Source of the DNA: Sphingobacteriia bacterium
Lineage (GTDB): Bacteria > Pseudomonadota > Alphaproteobacteria > Rickettsiales > 33-17
Reading direction: 5' to 3'
DNA length: 64,000 bases
Assembly: GCA_017304685.1 (NCBI GenBank)
Contig: JAFKLR010000004.1
Coordinates: 124,001-188,000, forward strand
In this document: positions 53,345 through 64,000 of the stretch, one piece after another
Layout of the letters: every line of letters starts with the position of its first letter
Numbering within the stretch: the stretch's first letter is position 1
The notes under the pieces: generated by a model
Seen by the model: the letters and a program-made list of their open reading frames with translations, nothing else
The model's database searches: none
What the model was told of the DNA's origin: nothing
Translations under genes and position numbers: made by a program

Positions 53345-54096
53345 AGTTTATATCCAGAATGAATTGCTGCAATGCCAAAGGATAGATTTTCGTAATCTAC
53401 TTTTTTAAAATTATTTGTAATCATCATATTTGCAAATTGCTTTTGACTAGGGAATTTTCTTATGCTTTCAACTAAATATTGATAAGCATCTTCATCATCT
53501 GCGACTAACTTCCCTATTTTAGGAATAACATTAAAAGAATAAAAATTATAAGGGATTTCAATAAATGAATTTACTTTAGAAAATTCTAAACACAAAAATT
53601 TTCCAAATGGTTTTAATACTCTATAAAATTCTTTTAATGCAGCATCAATATTAGTAAAATTACGTATTCCAAAAGCTATTGTAATTAAATCAAAACTGTT
53701 ATCTGGAAAAGGAAGTTTTTCCCCATCAGCGACCAGAAAATTTATATTTTTATAAAAACCTTTATCAAATAATTTATCTTTTCCTATTCGTAACATATCT
53801 ATGTTATAATCGCTTAAAACTACTTTACTCTCTTTATTTTTACTTTTCGCTTCTTGTAAAAACCTAAGCGCAATGTCACCAGTTCCACTTGCAACATCTA
53901 AATAATCAATATCAAATTTAGGTATATGAGTAATAAAACGATTTTTCCACATACGATGAAGACCTGCACTCATTAAGTCATTCATTAAATCGTAATTATT
54001 AGATACGTTTGAGAAAATATTACTAACTAGTTTAGGTTTTTCTTTACTATTGACCTTTTTATAACCAAAATCTACATTATCATCATTTTTATTCAT
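53341..54096 (-). CDS. ubiE: ubiquinone/menaquinone C-methyltransferase
   Basis: The 251-residue SAM methyltransferase has the UbiE signatures: VSNIFSNVSNNYDLMNDLMSAGLHRMWK (in parts), YLDVASGTGDIALRFL, SFDLITIAFGIRNFTNIDAALKEFYRVLKPFG (in parts) and SFGIAAIHSGYK at the end. It methylates the quinone ring in ubiquinone synthesis. It begins the ubiE-ubiB-cmk-rpsA run. Only 21 bases separate it from the divergent mutM, so the two promoters must overlap the coding regions. Confidence 0.95.
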   Translation of the reverse strand: MNKNDDNVDFGYKKVNSKEKPKLVSNIFSNVSNNYDLMNDLMSAGLHRMWKNRFITHIPKFDIDYLDVASGTGDIALRFLQEAKSKNKESKVVLSDYNIDMLRIGKDKLFDKGFYKNINFLVADGEKLPFPDNSFDLITIAFGIRNFTNIDAALKEFYRVLKPFGKFLCLEFSKVNSFIEIPYNFYSFNVIPKIGKLVADDEDAYQYLVESIRKFPSQKQFANMMITNNFKKVDYENLSFGIAAIHSGYKL

Positions 54097-54117
54097 AACT
54101 TAAAAACCATTTTGTAT

Positions 54118-54945
54118 ATGCCTGAATTACCAGAAGTAGAAACAATATGCAATGCACTTAAAAAAGATTTAGGACATGCTAAATTTATAAACGCTAAAAC
54201 CTTAAGAAGGGACCTAAGAATTCCTTTTCCTGAAAATATACAAAATATATTACAAAACCACAAAATTGAGAAAATCACTCGTCGTTCTAAATACATACTT
54301 ATACACCTAGATAATTCTAAAATCTTAGTTATTCATCTTGGGATGAGCGGTAGAATTCTGCTTACTAACCTAAATCCTGAAACTTTACTTGAAAAACATA
54401 CCCATTTTATCGCAAGTTTTGATAATAATAAACATTTATTGTATACCGATCCGCGTAGATTCGGGTTAATTACTATAATTGAAGAAAAAGATTTTGAAAA
54501 AAATATATTATTCAAAAACTTAGGACCAGAACCATTCTCAGAAAATTTTAATAAAAATTATTTATTTAACAGACTACAAAAAATTAAACAATCCATTAAA
54601 ATATCTTTAATGGATGCTAAAATTGTAGTTGGAGTTGGTAACATATATGCTTCAGAAAGTTTGTTTATGGCAAAAATTTCACCTAGAAGACCTTCCAATT
54701 CTTTATCATTAGATGAGTGTAAAATTTTAGTAGATTGTATTAGAAAAGCTTTAAAAAAAGCTATTGAGGCAGGAGGTTCCACTTTAAAAGATTATAAAAA
54801 AGCAGATGGAACTACAGGCAGCTTTCAAAAATTATTTAGCGTTTATGATAGGCATAACAAGGAATGTATTTTTTGTGAAAACATGATTACTAAAATTGTT
54901 CAAGGAGGACGTACGACCTATTATTGTGAGAAATGTCAAAAATAA
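54118..54945 (+). CDS. mutM: formamidopyrimidine-DNA glycosylase
   Basis: The start must be the ATG at 54118, because the catalytic residue is the N-terminal proline of MPELPEVETICNAL; the upstream TTG would bury it. The 275-residue protein has E3 of the PELPEVE motif, the loop IHLGMSGRIL, a helix-two-turn-helix (VGVGNIYASESLF), and a zinc finger CIFCENM...CEKCQK with the QGGRTTYYC loop. It removes 8-oxoguanine and formamidopyrimidines. It is divergent from ubiE, as is common in alphaproteobacteria. Its stop codon abuts that of the HutD-like gene. Confidence 0.96.
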   Translation: MPELPEVETICNALKKDLGHAKFINAKTLRRDLRIPFPENIQNILQNHKIEKITRRSKYILIHLDNSKILVIHLGMSGRILLTNLNPETLLEKHTHFIASFDNNKHLLYTDPRRFGLITIIEEKDFEKNILFKNLGPEPFSENFNKNYLFNRLQKIKQSIKISLMDAKIVVGVGNIYASESLFMAKISPRRPSNSLSLDECKILVDCIRKALKKAIEAGGSTLKDYKKADGTTGSFQKLFSVYDRHNKECIFCENMITKIVQGGRTTYYCEKCQK

Positions 54946-55602
54946 CTATTCTTTCACTTTATTAATAGAAGTAAATAAACCCTTACATTTTGACCCGATT
55001 TGTAGCTCATATTTATCTCCGATAATAAGCGTATTGTTTTTATCAAGGGTAATTTTTTTAAATAAATTTTGCGGAGATTTTTGAGTTATTATAAAATTAC
55101 ATTTATCACTAATTATATAAAATAAATTTATTTCTTCCAATTTAGGCTTAAAATTATTTTCTAAATTTTGTAAATTTGATTCAGCAATTCCTCGTCTTGT
55201 CATTACATTAAAATCTTGAACATTATTTCCTATTAATTTTGAAGTTGGGGCATTTTCACCCTGAAAGGAATAAATTCTTTGATTATTAAGTAAAATCTTT
55301 GTCTTATTTGGAAAACTTAATTCGATTCCCTCTCCATTTAAAACTGTAATTTTTCTATCAACTTCAGGAAAAAGTGAAAATTCATTGTCTTCTGTAACTT
55401 CTGCTCTGCTAACACGCCAATCCCAAGTTTTACTATTATAAAAATTGCCTCGTGCAATTTCATAAGTAACACCTTTACCATTCACCCATGGCATTTTAAC
55501 ATAATCATTTTCATTTAGAATTTTATATTCAAAATCGCTTCGAGCAATACTATTAGAAAATGGATGCAAAATTAAATATATACTTAAAAATATGTATTTC
55601 AT
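54946..55602 (-). CDS. HutD-like protein with an apparent signal peptide
   Basis: Residues about 25-218 match the HutD/Ves cupin family: KMPWVNGKGVTYEIARG, WDWRVSRAEVTEDNEFSLFPEVDRKITVLNGEG (split). A long second half of beta strands follows (FNVMTRRGIAESNLQN). HutD is usually a cytoplasmic protein encoded with histidine-degradation genes, but none are near. Here the protein begins MKYIFLSIYLILHPFSNSIA, which looks like a signal peptide, so it may act in the periplasm. It follows the methyltransferase by 3 bases in a proS-methyltransferase-hutD-like operon. The role is unknown. Confidence 0.8.
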   Translation of the reverse strand: MKYIFLSIYLILHPFSNSIARSDFEYKILNENDYVKMPWVNGKGVTYEIARGNFYNSKTWDWRVSRAEVTEDNEFSLFPEVDRKITVLNGEGIELSFPNKTKILLNNQRIYSFQGENAPTSKLIGNNVQDFNVMTRRGIAESNLQNLENNFKPKLEEINLFYIISDKCNFIITQKSPQNLFKKITLDKNNTLIIGDKYELQIGSKCKGLFTSINKVKE

Positions 55603-55605
55603 TTT

Positions 55606-56301
55606 TTACCCAATTTTATGCTGCATTACAAACTTATGAGTACTTCTTAAAAAGGTTTTTCCATGCATTTCAGAAAAAGCGTGGTTTAACTTATGGTCAA
55701 TTAAATCAAAGTATTTAGAGAAAAAATTTAATATTTGTTCTTTAGCATAAAGTATTGATTCAATATTATTTACAGGATCTAAAATTACTTGCAATTCTTC
55801 TTCTTTTCTAACTGGAAATTGTTTGTAATAAGCATCATCGATATCTGATAAAGTAAGCAAATAATAAGCCTTCGGCTTAAGATAACGATTTAGTTCATTT
55901 AAATAATTTTCTCGAGACTCTATTGAGATTAAGTGTTTAAAACAAAAGCAATCTATAGCAATATCAAATTTTTCATTTTCTAAATGCCAATTTTCACTTA
56001 AATCTCTTTTATATGCCTTTATAGGTAAAGCAGAATTTAAAGCAGCATTGTTTATTTCATCAATATTAGTGGCTACTATATCTATTCCGGTAACTAAGTA
56101 ACCTTTTTCAGCTAAGTAAAAAGAATGCCTACCCTTACCGCAACCAATATCAAGAGCTTTTGAATCAGAAAGTTTTTCTTTAGAAAATAGTCTTAAAAAG
56201 TCTACTAAATTTGATGAAGGCGTTTCCTTAAATGAAGAAGGAACACCTTTAGCTTGATATTCTTTTGACCATAAATTTTCTATATTTTTTTCTTCATACA
56301 T
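55606..56301 (-). CDS. class I SAM methyltransferase (TehB-like)
   Basis: The 231-residue protein has a TehB/UbiG-style SAM fold: NLWSKEYQAKGVPSSF at the start, ALDIGCGKGRHSFYLAEKGY as motif I, GIDIVATNIDE, and FDIAIDCFCFKHL as motif IV. It ends in HGKTFLRSTHKFVMQHK. TehB-like enzymes methylate thiols or tellurite-like substrates, but the family is broad. It lies 5 bases after proS and 3 bases before the HutD-like gene. Confidence 0.85.
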   Translation of the reverse strand: MYEEKNIENLWSKEYQAKGVPSSFKETPSSNLVDFLRLFSKEKLSDSKALDIGCGKGRHSFYLAEKGYLVTGIDIVATNIDEINNAALNSALPIKAYKRDLSENWHLENEKFDIAIDCFCFKHLISIESRENYLNELNRYLKPKAYYLLTLSDIDDAYYKQFPVRKEEELQVILDPVNNIESILYAKEQILNFFSKYFDLIDHKLNHAFSEMHGKTFLRSTHKFVMQHKIG

Positions 56302-56306
56302 TTTTA

Positions 56307-57563
56307 TTAGAACTCGCTAATATTAACTTCTTTTGAAATATTAGTTTTTCTATCCTTAATTTCAACCACACCTTTTTCTAAATTCTTTGGCCCAATAATA
56401 ATTTGTTTTGGGGTGCCAATAAGATCATTTGTTGCAAGTTTATTTCCTACACTTCCCTCACTATCATCAAGCAAACAATTATAACCTTCGCTTAAATATT
56501 TTTCATAGATCTTTTGCGCTAGATTCATTACAGCTTCTGAATTTCCAAGAGGAATTATTGCATAATCAAATGGCGCTACTTGCTCAGGCCAAATGATTCC
56601 TTTCTCATCATGACTTGCTTCAATTATAGCTGCAACTAAACGTGAAACTCCAATACCATAACAACCCATTTCAGGAGTAATTTGCGCTCCATTTGAACCC
56701 ATTACTTGTAACTTTAATACCTCTGAATATTTTGTTCCTAAATAAAAGATATGACCTACTTCAATACCTTTTTTATTTACTAAATATTCAGCAGGTACAT
56801 TACATTTATCTACATCATGCTTTTCATCAGTTGCGGCATAATATTTTTTGTAATTATTTATATCTAATTCTTTTTCTTCATGAATTCTTTTGTCATAAAA
56901 TACTTCACTTTCACCAGTTTCAGCTATTACATGAAATTCATGACTTAAATTTCCACCAATTTGTCCTGTATCTGCTTGCATTGGTAATGCATTTAAACCC
57001 ATTCTTTTAAAAATATTCACATAGGTTTTAAACATTAAAGCATAAGATTTTTCTGCTTCTTCTTTCGTTAAATCAAATGAATATGCATCTTTCATTAAGA
57101 ATTCTCTACCACGCATAACTCCGAAACGTGGGCGAATTTCATCTCTAAACTTCCATTGAATTTGATATAAATTTAAAGGTAATTGCTTATAAGATTTAAC
57201 AGTATGTCTTACTATATCAGTTACCACCTCTTCATGAGTTGGACCATAAAGCATGTCATTTTCATGTCTATCTTTAATTTTAAGCATTTCTTTGCCGTAA
57301 GCTTCAAACCTTCCTGACTCAATCCAAAGACTTGCCGGCTGAATTGTAGGCATTAAAATTTCTTGTGCTCCTGATGAATCCATCTCCTCACGGATAATGT
57401 TTTCTACCTTTTTCAATACTTTAAGGCCTAGAGGTAGCCAATTATATATACCAGATGTAACCTGGCGAATCATACCTGCTTTAAGCATAAGTCTATGTGA
57501 AATAACTTGAGCTTCCCTTGGGTCTTCTTTTAAAACTGGTAAAAAAAGTTGTGACATATGCAT
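56307..57563 (-). CDS. proS: prolyl-tRNA synthetase, short form
   Basis: This 418-residue class II synthetase has motif 1 (QVTSGIYNWLPLGLKVLKKV), motif 2 (IQWKFRDEIRPRFGVMRGREF) and motif 3 (GCYGIGVSRLVAAIIEASHD), then an anticodon domain ending at VNISEF. The insertion editing domain of E. coli ProS is absent, as in other alphaproteobacteria. AGGGAAG lies six bases before the first ATG. First gene of a three-gene operon. Confidence 0.95.
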   Translation of the reverse strand: MHMSQLFLPVLKEDPREAQVISHRLMLKAGMIRQVTSGIYNWLPLGLKVLKKVENIIREEMDSSGAQEILMPTIQPASLWIESGRFEAYGKEMLKIKDRHENDMLYGPTHEEVVTDIVRHTVKSYKQLPLNLYQIQWKFRDEIRPRFGVMRGREFLMKDAYSFDLTKEEAEKSYALMFKTYVNIFKRMGLNALPMQADTGQIGGNLSHEFHVIAETGESEVFYDKRIHEEKELDINNYKKYYAATDEKHDVDKCNVPAEYLVNKKGIEVGHIFYLGTKYSEVLKLQVMGSNGAQITPEMGCYGIGVSRLVAAIIEASHDEKGIIWPEQVAPFDYAIIPLGNSEAVMNLAQKIYEKYLSEGYNCLLDDSEGSVGNKLATNDLIGTPKQIIIGPKNLEKGVVEIKDRKTNISKEVNISEF

Positions 57564-57716
57564 ACAGAGCTTCCCTTTAAAAATCTTAAATTTCTGTATA
57601 TATGGCTACAATTATTTAGGTAAATTGTCAAATCGTAAATAAATCTTTAATTGATAGAGCATATAAGTTAAATTAAAATTATTTTATAACATGCAAATAA
57701 TATAAAGGCCTATTCG

Positions 57717-58526
57717 ATGAAGCTTATAATCATTTGTTTTTTCATTATTTTTTATTCTGCTTTTGCAAAAAACGTGGATTTAAAAGATAAATATAATAAT
57801 ACCGAACTTCATTATGCGGTAAGTAAATGTGATATTAATAAAACTATTGAATTAATTAAAAAAGGCGCCGAAGTAAATTTACTTGGTGGTGATAACTTTA
57901 GCCCACTTCATAAAGTAATAAAAGAATGTGATGATGAGGACAAAGCATTAAAAATTATTGATATCTTATTAAAAAATAAAATTAATCCTAACTTAAAAGA
58001 TTTATATAACCGTGAGGCTTTACATTATGCTTGTGAGAAAGGGATTAAAGCTTGTAAAAAATTGATACCAATATCCGATGTAAATAATAAAGATATTTCA
58101 GGTAAAACCCCTCTTATGAATGTAAGTAATCCTGACCTAATAAAGTTTTTTATTAATAACGGGGCAGATATTAATGCTCAAGATAAGTTGGCAAATACAT
58201 CCTTACATGTATACGTTAATAAAGAATGCTTGGAATGCGTAAAAATAATTCTAGACCATAACCCTAAATTAAACCTGCAAGATAAATATGGTAGAACACC
58301 TTTGCATGTTGCTGCAAAATATGGGCTAATTGAAATCGCTGAAGCTTTATTGGTAAATGATATTGATATCAATATCAAAGATAATGAAGGGTTTTTAGCA
58401 TATGATTATGCTGATATAAAAAATTCTAAAATAATTTTAAGGCCTTTATATTTAAATAATGATACAAAAATAAAAGAAAAACGTAACAAAATTAAAGCAC
58501 TTTTAAAAAACAAAAACTTTAAATAA
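57717..58526 (+). CDS. exported ankyrin-repeat protein
   Basis: The 269-residue protein has a signal peptide (MKLIIICFFIIFYSAFAKNV). Six or so ankyrin repeats fill the rest: YNNTELHYAVSKCDINKTIE, DNFSPLHKVIKECDDEDKAL, YNREALHYACEKGIKACKKL, GADINAQDKLANTSLHVY, YGRTPLHVAAKYGLIEIAEAL. A basic tail KEKRNKIKALLKNKNFK follows. Exported ankyrin proteins in this group bind host or envelope proteins; the target is unknown. It is divergent from proS and converges on atpC. Confidence 0.9.
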   Translation: MKLIIICFFIIFYSAFAKNVDLKDKYNNTELHYAVSKCDINKTIELIKKGAEVNLLGGDNFSPLHKVIKECDDEDKALKIIDILLKNKINPNLKDLYNREALHYACEKGIKACKKLIPISDVNNKDISGKTPLMNVSNPDLIKFFINNGADINAQDKLANTSLHVYVNKECLECVKIILDHNPKLNLQDKYGRTPLHVAAKYGLIEIAEALLVNDIDINIKDNEGFLAYDYADIKNSKIILRPLYLNNDTKIKEKRNKIKALLKNKNFK

Positions 58527-58533
58527 CTTATAA

Positions 58534-58905
58534 CTATTCTTTACTTAACACTAAATGTTCAATATTTTGAACGGTAAGAAAAGCATTGTCATAATCTGGA
58601 TGGTCAGCACTTAAACCTTGTAAGTAAGCTATTTTTTTTTGTAAATAATCATGAGTAATATCTTTTGGATAAACAATTTCCTCTGATATTATAATTATTT
58701 CACTTTCTTTAATTTCAGCAAAGCCACCGGTAATAAAAATTTCATTTTCATTATCAATGGTAACAATTCCAGGTTTTACCATTACCATCATTTTTTCGTG
58801 TCCAGGCATAACCCCCATTTGACCATTAAATGCTTCAAATTGAATAAGTTTTGCATCATCAATTTTTTTTAATTTTTCAGGGGTTATAAGCCTAACACTA
58901 TACAT
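58534..58905 (-). CDS. atpC: ATP synthase F1 epsilon subunit
   Basis: The 123-residue protein has the beta-sandwich epsilon signature (VRLITPEKLKKIDDAKLIQF, FNGQMGVMPGHEKMMVMVKPG, IFITGGFAEIKESEIIIISEE) and a short C-terminal helical part. It completes the F1 rotor and contacts the c-ring. Last gene of the F1 operon, 2 bases after atpD. The C-terminal regulatory helices look truncated. Regulation here may instead depend on the zeta subunit encoded at 33,075. Confidence 0.93.
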   Translation of the reverse strand: MYSVRLITPEKLKKIDDAKLIQFEAFNGQMGVMPGHEKMMVMVKPGIVTIDNENEIFITGGFAEIKESEIIIISEEIVYPKDITHDYLQKKIAYLQGLSADHPDYDNAFLTVQNIEHLVLSKE

Positions 58906-58907
58906 AT

Positions 58908-61249
<2,342 letters not shown>

Positions 61250-61261
61250 ATTTTAAACCTT

Positions 61262-62791
61262 TTATACAAAATTCTCTGAAAATTGCTGTAAAACTTGCCT
61301 TAATATTTTTTCATTTTCATCAGAAACTTTTTGCTCTTCTCTAATAGTTTTTAAAAGATCACTATATTGAGTTTTAATAAGCCTTAATAATTCTTTCTCG
61401 TATCTTTGCACTTTATTAACTGGTACGTTATCAAGATAACCTTTTACCCCTGCAAAAATTACTATAACTTGTTCTTCAACTGCTAGCGGAGAATATTGAG
61501 GTTGCTTAAGTAACTCAGTTAATCTTTGACCTCTTGCAAGTAATTTTTGAGTAGTGATATCAAGGTCAGAACCAAATTGTGCAAACGCTTCCATTTCACG
61601 ATATTGTGCAAGCTCTAACTTAATTGAACCAGCTACTTGTTTCATAGCTTTAATTTGAGCTGCAGATCCTACACGACTTACTGATAACCCCACGTTTACC
61701 GCAGGCCTTACACCCTTATAAAATAATTCTGATTCTAAAAATATTTGTCCATCAGTAATTGAAATTACGTTTGTTGGAATGTAAGCTGATACATCCCCTG
61801 CTTGAGTTTCAATAATTGGTAAAGCAGTAAGTGAACCAGCACCCATTTCATCAGACATTTTCGCTGCTCTTTCAAGTAAGCGTGAATGTAAATAAAACAC
61901 GTCTCCTGGATATGCTTCTCTTCCTGGTGGACGACGAAGTAATAGTGACATTTGTCTATAAGCTACCGCATGTTTACTTAAATCATCATAAGTAATTAAT
62001 GCGTGCATTGCATTATCTCTAAAATATTCGCCCATAGTACAACCTGTATATGGTGCTAAAAATTGAAGAGGAGCAGGTTCGGAAGCAGTAGCAGCAACTA
62101 TAATACTATATTCTAATGCACCTTCTTCTTCTAATTTTTTAACTACTTGTGCAACAGTTGAACGCTTTTGGCCAATTGCAACATATACGCAATATAATTT
62201 TTTTCTTTCATCATCAAGTGAATTTACTTTCTTTTGATTTAATATAGCATCTAATGCTACTGAAGTTTTTCCTGTTTGACGGTCACCAATGATAAGTTCT
62301 CTTTGGCCTCTTCCAATTGGTATAAGAGTATCAATAGCTTTAAGGCCCGTTTGTACAGGTTCATGAACTGATTTCCTTGCAATAATTCCAGGAGCCTTTA
62401 TTTCAATTTTACGAAATTCAACATTTGTTAAAGGGCCTTTGCCATCAATAGGATTACCTAAGGCGTCCACAACTCTTCCAAGCAAACCTTTTCCTACTGG
62501 TACTTGAACAATTTGATGAGTTCTTTTAACGGTTTCACCTTCTCTTACTTTATAATCTTCTCCGAAAATTACTGCTCCTACGTTATCAAATTCTAAATTT
62601 AGAGCCATACCTTTAAGTCCTGACTCGAATTCTATCATTTCACCTACTTGGACATCATTTAAGCCGTAAATTTTAGCAATACCATCTTCCACAGTAAGTA
62701 CTTCGCCAACTTCTTTTACTTCAGCTGAATCAGCAAATTCTGCTATTTGCTTTTTAATTATTTGAGATACTTCAGAAGCCTTTATTTCCAT
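61262..62791 (-). CDS. atpA: ATP synthase F1 alpha subunit
   Basis: The full-length 509-residue non-catalytic subunit has P-loop GDRQTGKT at 169-176, and [21 protein letters not shown] and [30 protein letters not shown] (in parts). The [22 protein letters not shown] segment contains the arginine finger. It lies 10 bases after atpH. Confidence 0.98.
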   Translation of the reverse strand: MEIKASEVSQIIKKQIAEFADSAEVKEVGEVLTVEDGIAKIYGLNDVQVGEMIEFESGLKGMALNLEFDNVGAVIFGEDYKVREGETVKRTHQIVQVPVGKGLLGRVVDALGNPIDGKGPLTNVEFRKIEIKAPGIIARKSVHEPVQTGLKAIDTLIPIGRGQRELIIGDRQTGKTSVALDAILNQKKVNSLDDERKKLYCVYVAIGQKRSTVAQVVKKLEEEGALEYSIIVAATASEPAPLQFLAPYTGCTMGEYFRDNAMHALITYDDLSKHAVAYRQMSLLLRRPPGREAYPGDVFYLHSRLLERAAKMSDEMGAGSLTALPIIETQAGDVSAYIPTNVISITDGQIFLESELFYKGVRPAVNVGLSVSRVGSAAQIKAMKQVAGSIKLELAQYREMEAFAQFGSDLDITTQKLLARGQRLTELLKQPQYSPLAVEEQVIVIFAGVKGYLDNVPVNKVQRYEKELLRLIKTQYSDLLKTIREEQKVSDENEKILRQVLQQFSENFV

Positions 62792-62801
62792 TATCTTCCT
62801 C

Positions 62802-63371
62802 TTAACTAGTTAGATTACTAAATTCTTTATACACACTTTGTTTGAAGCTTTTCAGCTTATTGTAAAGAGACGCGTCATATAATGTTGAATTAATTTGTAC
62901 CACTAAGCCATCAAGTATTTCAGGATCAATTTTTATTTCTGTAATTAACTTCTTATTTAGCTTAGTTTCGAGTTTATTTACTACTTTATTAATTAATTCT
63001 TGCGATGGTTGTTTAGCAAAAATTAATTTCAGTCTAAATTTATTTTCTTTTTGTTCAATTATTTCATTATAGCGTTCAATAATTTGCGGTAAATAATTTA
63101 GTCGAGAATTTTTAATTAAAAGATTTATAAAATTTATCAAATACTTTTCAGCGTTTAATTTATTTAATATTTCTTTTATTGTATTTTCGACAATATTTTT
63201 TTTCAGAAATTTATTATGTACGAGCTTTTTCAGCTCTTCAGAAGTATTGTATAGTTGCAATAAATTATCTAAGGTATTCTTGATACCTTTGTAATTTGCT
63301 TCTGTTATTTCGAATAAAGATTCTGCATATACGTTTATAATTTTTGCATCATCTTTTGCAGATTTTGCCAT
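62802..63371 (-). CDS. atpH: ATP synthase F1 delta subunit
   Basis: The 189-residue protein has the delta/OSCP signature: [10 protein letters not shown] near the N-terminus, a helical body, and a C-terminal [27 protein letters not shown] segment (in parts). It links F1 to the peripheral stalk. First gene of atpH-A-G-D-C. The Fo genes are not nearby, as is usual in alphaproteobacteria. The promoter must lie in the 96 bases shared with the divergent coaE. Confidence 0.93.
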   Translation of the reverse strand: MAKSAKDDAKIINVYAESLFEITEANYKGIKNTLDNLLQLYNTSEELKKLVHNKFLKKNIVENTIKEILNKLNAEKYLINFINLLIKNSRLNYLPQIIERYNEIIEQKENKFRLKLIFAKQPSQELINKVVNKLETKLNKKLITEIKIDPEILDGLVVQINSTLYDASLYNKLKSFKQSVYKEFSNLTS

Positions 63372-63388
63372 AATAGATTAACTTTTGG

Positions 63389-63417
63389 TTGGATTTTATT
63401 GTTGCTCAAACTATCAT
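63389..63417 (+). promoter_or_regulatory. weak candidate promoter of coaE
   Basis: TTGGAT, a 17-base spacer and TATCAT (one mismatch from TATAAT) end about 50 bases before the coaE start. The -35 is poor. Confidence 0.3.
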
Positions 63418-63467
63418 ATACTTTTTAACATGGCAAGTAAGCTTTTTAAAACCTAAAATTTTTTTAT

Positions 63468-64000
63468 ATGATTATTATTGGATTAACTGGATCAATTGGA
63501 ATGGGCAAAAGTTTTGTCGCTGACTTAATGAAAAATTTTAATTGTATAACTTTAAATGCTGATACAATCGCGCATAATTTTTTAAATTCACAAGAAGTAA
63601 AAAATCATTTTCCTGAAGCAATTGTTAATAATACAATAGACCGGAAATTATTAGGAAATATCGTTTTTAATGATGAAAATAAGCTATTTGTTTTAGAAAA
63701 AATTATTCATCCTAAAGTTGAAGAGTTTTATTTAAAAAATATTCAATATTTTAAAATGCACAAATTGTACAATTATTTGGTAATTGAGGCTCCTCTTCTT
63801 TTTGAGTCAAAATTAGACCGGCTTTGTGATTATGTTATTAACGTTAGAGCACCTTTTTATATTCAAAAGAAACGTGTTTTAAAGAGAAATAAAATTGATG
63901 AAAAACAACTTCAAAATATATTGAAAAGACAAATCAGTTCAAAGCATAAGTCAGAGCTTGCCGATTTTACTATAAATAGTAGCTTAGGTAAAAATTTTGT
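63468..64000 (+). CDS. coaE: dephospho-CoA kinase (3' end outside window)
   Basis: The frame from ATG 63468 is open to the window end, giving 177 visible codons of a family usually about 200 residues long. It begins MIIIGLTGSIGMGKSFVADL with the P-loop (GSIGMGKS, 8-15). LNADTIAHNFL follows with the substrate-site Asp. The core continues IIHPKVEEFY, VIEAPLLFES and VLKRNKIDEKQ, and the visible part ends with the ILKRQISSKHKSELADFTI lid region. It phosphorylates the 3' hydroxyl of dephospho-CoA in the last step of CoA synthesis. It is divergent from the F1 operon. Confidence 0.93.
   Translation, partial: MIIIGLTGSIGMGKSFVADLMKNFNCITLNADTIAHNFLNSQEVKNHFPEAIVNNTIDRKLLGNIVFNDENKLFVLEKIIHPKVEEFYLKNIQYFKMHKLYNYLVIEAPLLFESKLDRLCDYVINVRAPFYIQKKRVLKRNKIDEKQLQNILKRQISSKHKSELADFTINSSLGKNF

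Noticed and set aside
54112..54120. Upstream TTG start for mutM
   Set aside because: The enzyme needs Pro as residue 1 after Met removal, so the ATG at 54118 is the only workable start.
57641..57716. Possible toxin-antitoxin or small ORF before the exported ankyrin gene
   Set aside because: No frame longer than about 20 codons with a ribosome site; it reads as a plain A/T-rich promoter region.

Overview
The window is strongly AT-rich and densely coded, and it looks like the chromosome of a Rickettsiales-type alphaproteobacterium, most likely an intracellular symbiont or parasite. The lineage call rests on several alphaproteobacterial markers found together. These are the polar organiser PopZ in its usual pcm-tolC-popZ neighbourhood, the division-site ATPase MipZ, the F1 inhibitor zeta subunit (DUF1476) beside purC, split PdhA/PdhB E1 subunits, and an F1-only atpHAGDC operon. 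Host association is suggested by four ankyrin-repeat genes, three of them with signal peptides, and by an 804-residue protein whose kinase domain resembles eukaryotic type II phosphatidylinositol 4-kinases. The family placement (for example Midichloriaceae) is a guess.

Bases 1-10,333 form a cell-surface glycan or secondary-modification island. The forward genes are a WbqC-like protein cut by the window edge, a SAM methyltransferase and a GNAT acetyltransferase. On the reverse strand lies a compact four-gene cassette: SxtJ-like membrane protein, a 50-residue DUF5989 protein, a NodU-type carbamoyltransferase and an SGNH hydrolase-like protein. Next come a PhyH-type dioxygenase, two paralogous FkbM methyltransferases and a GT2-like glycosyltransferase. 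Bases 10,664-18,193 hold a YbdK-like carboxylate-amine ligase, an exported alpha-carbonic anhydrase, a 1372-residue protein of unknown function, a membrane J-domain protein and MipZ.

Bases 18,368-33,398 are mostly metabolism: acetyl-CoA synthetase, lpdA, the pdhA-pdhB-pdhC operon, pabB, folK-folP, a LicC-like nucleotidyltransferase, purC and the ATP synthase zeta subunit. Mixed in are a lone prepilin-like protein and two damaged genes. One has a one-base frameshift but keeps a very good promoter and ribosome binding site. The other is an ankyrin gene with a single in-frame stop.

Bases 33,402-41,637 carry an AsmA-like protein, a cytochrome c-NfeD-SPFH operon whose leader can fold in two exclusive ways, the PI4K-like kinase with a tandem C-terminal repeat, and a small helical protein. 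Bases 41,815-49,423 hold tRNA-Glu and tRNA-Cys, two exported ankyrin proteins, popZ, tolC, pcm and mnmA. Bases 49,575-64,000 are core housekeeping: rpsA-cmk-ubiB-ubiE divergent from mutM; a proS-methyltransferase-HutD operon, whose HutD-like protein carries an apparent signal peptide; an exported ankyrin protein; the F1 operon; and a 3'-truncated coaE.

The best candidates for something new are the PI4K-like effector candidate with its repeat and leader hairpin, the carbamoyltransferase/SxtJ/DUF5989/SGNH cassette, the 1372-residue orphan, and the cytochrome c leader switch. All assignments come from reading motifs by eye; no database search was run.
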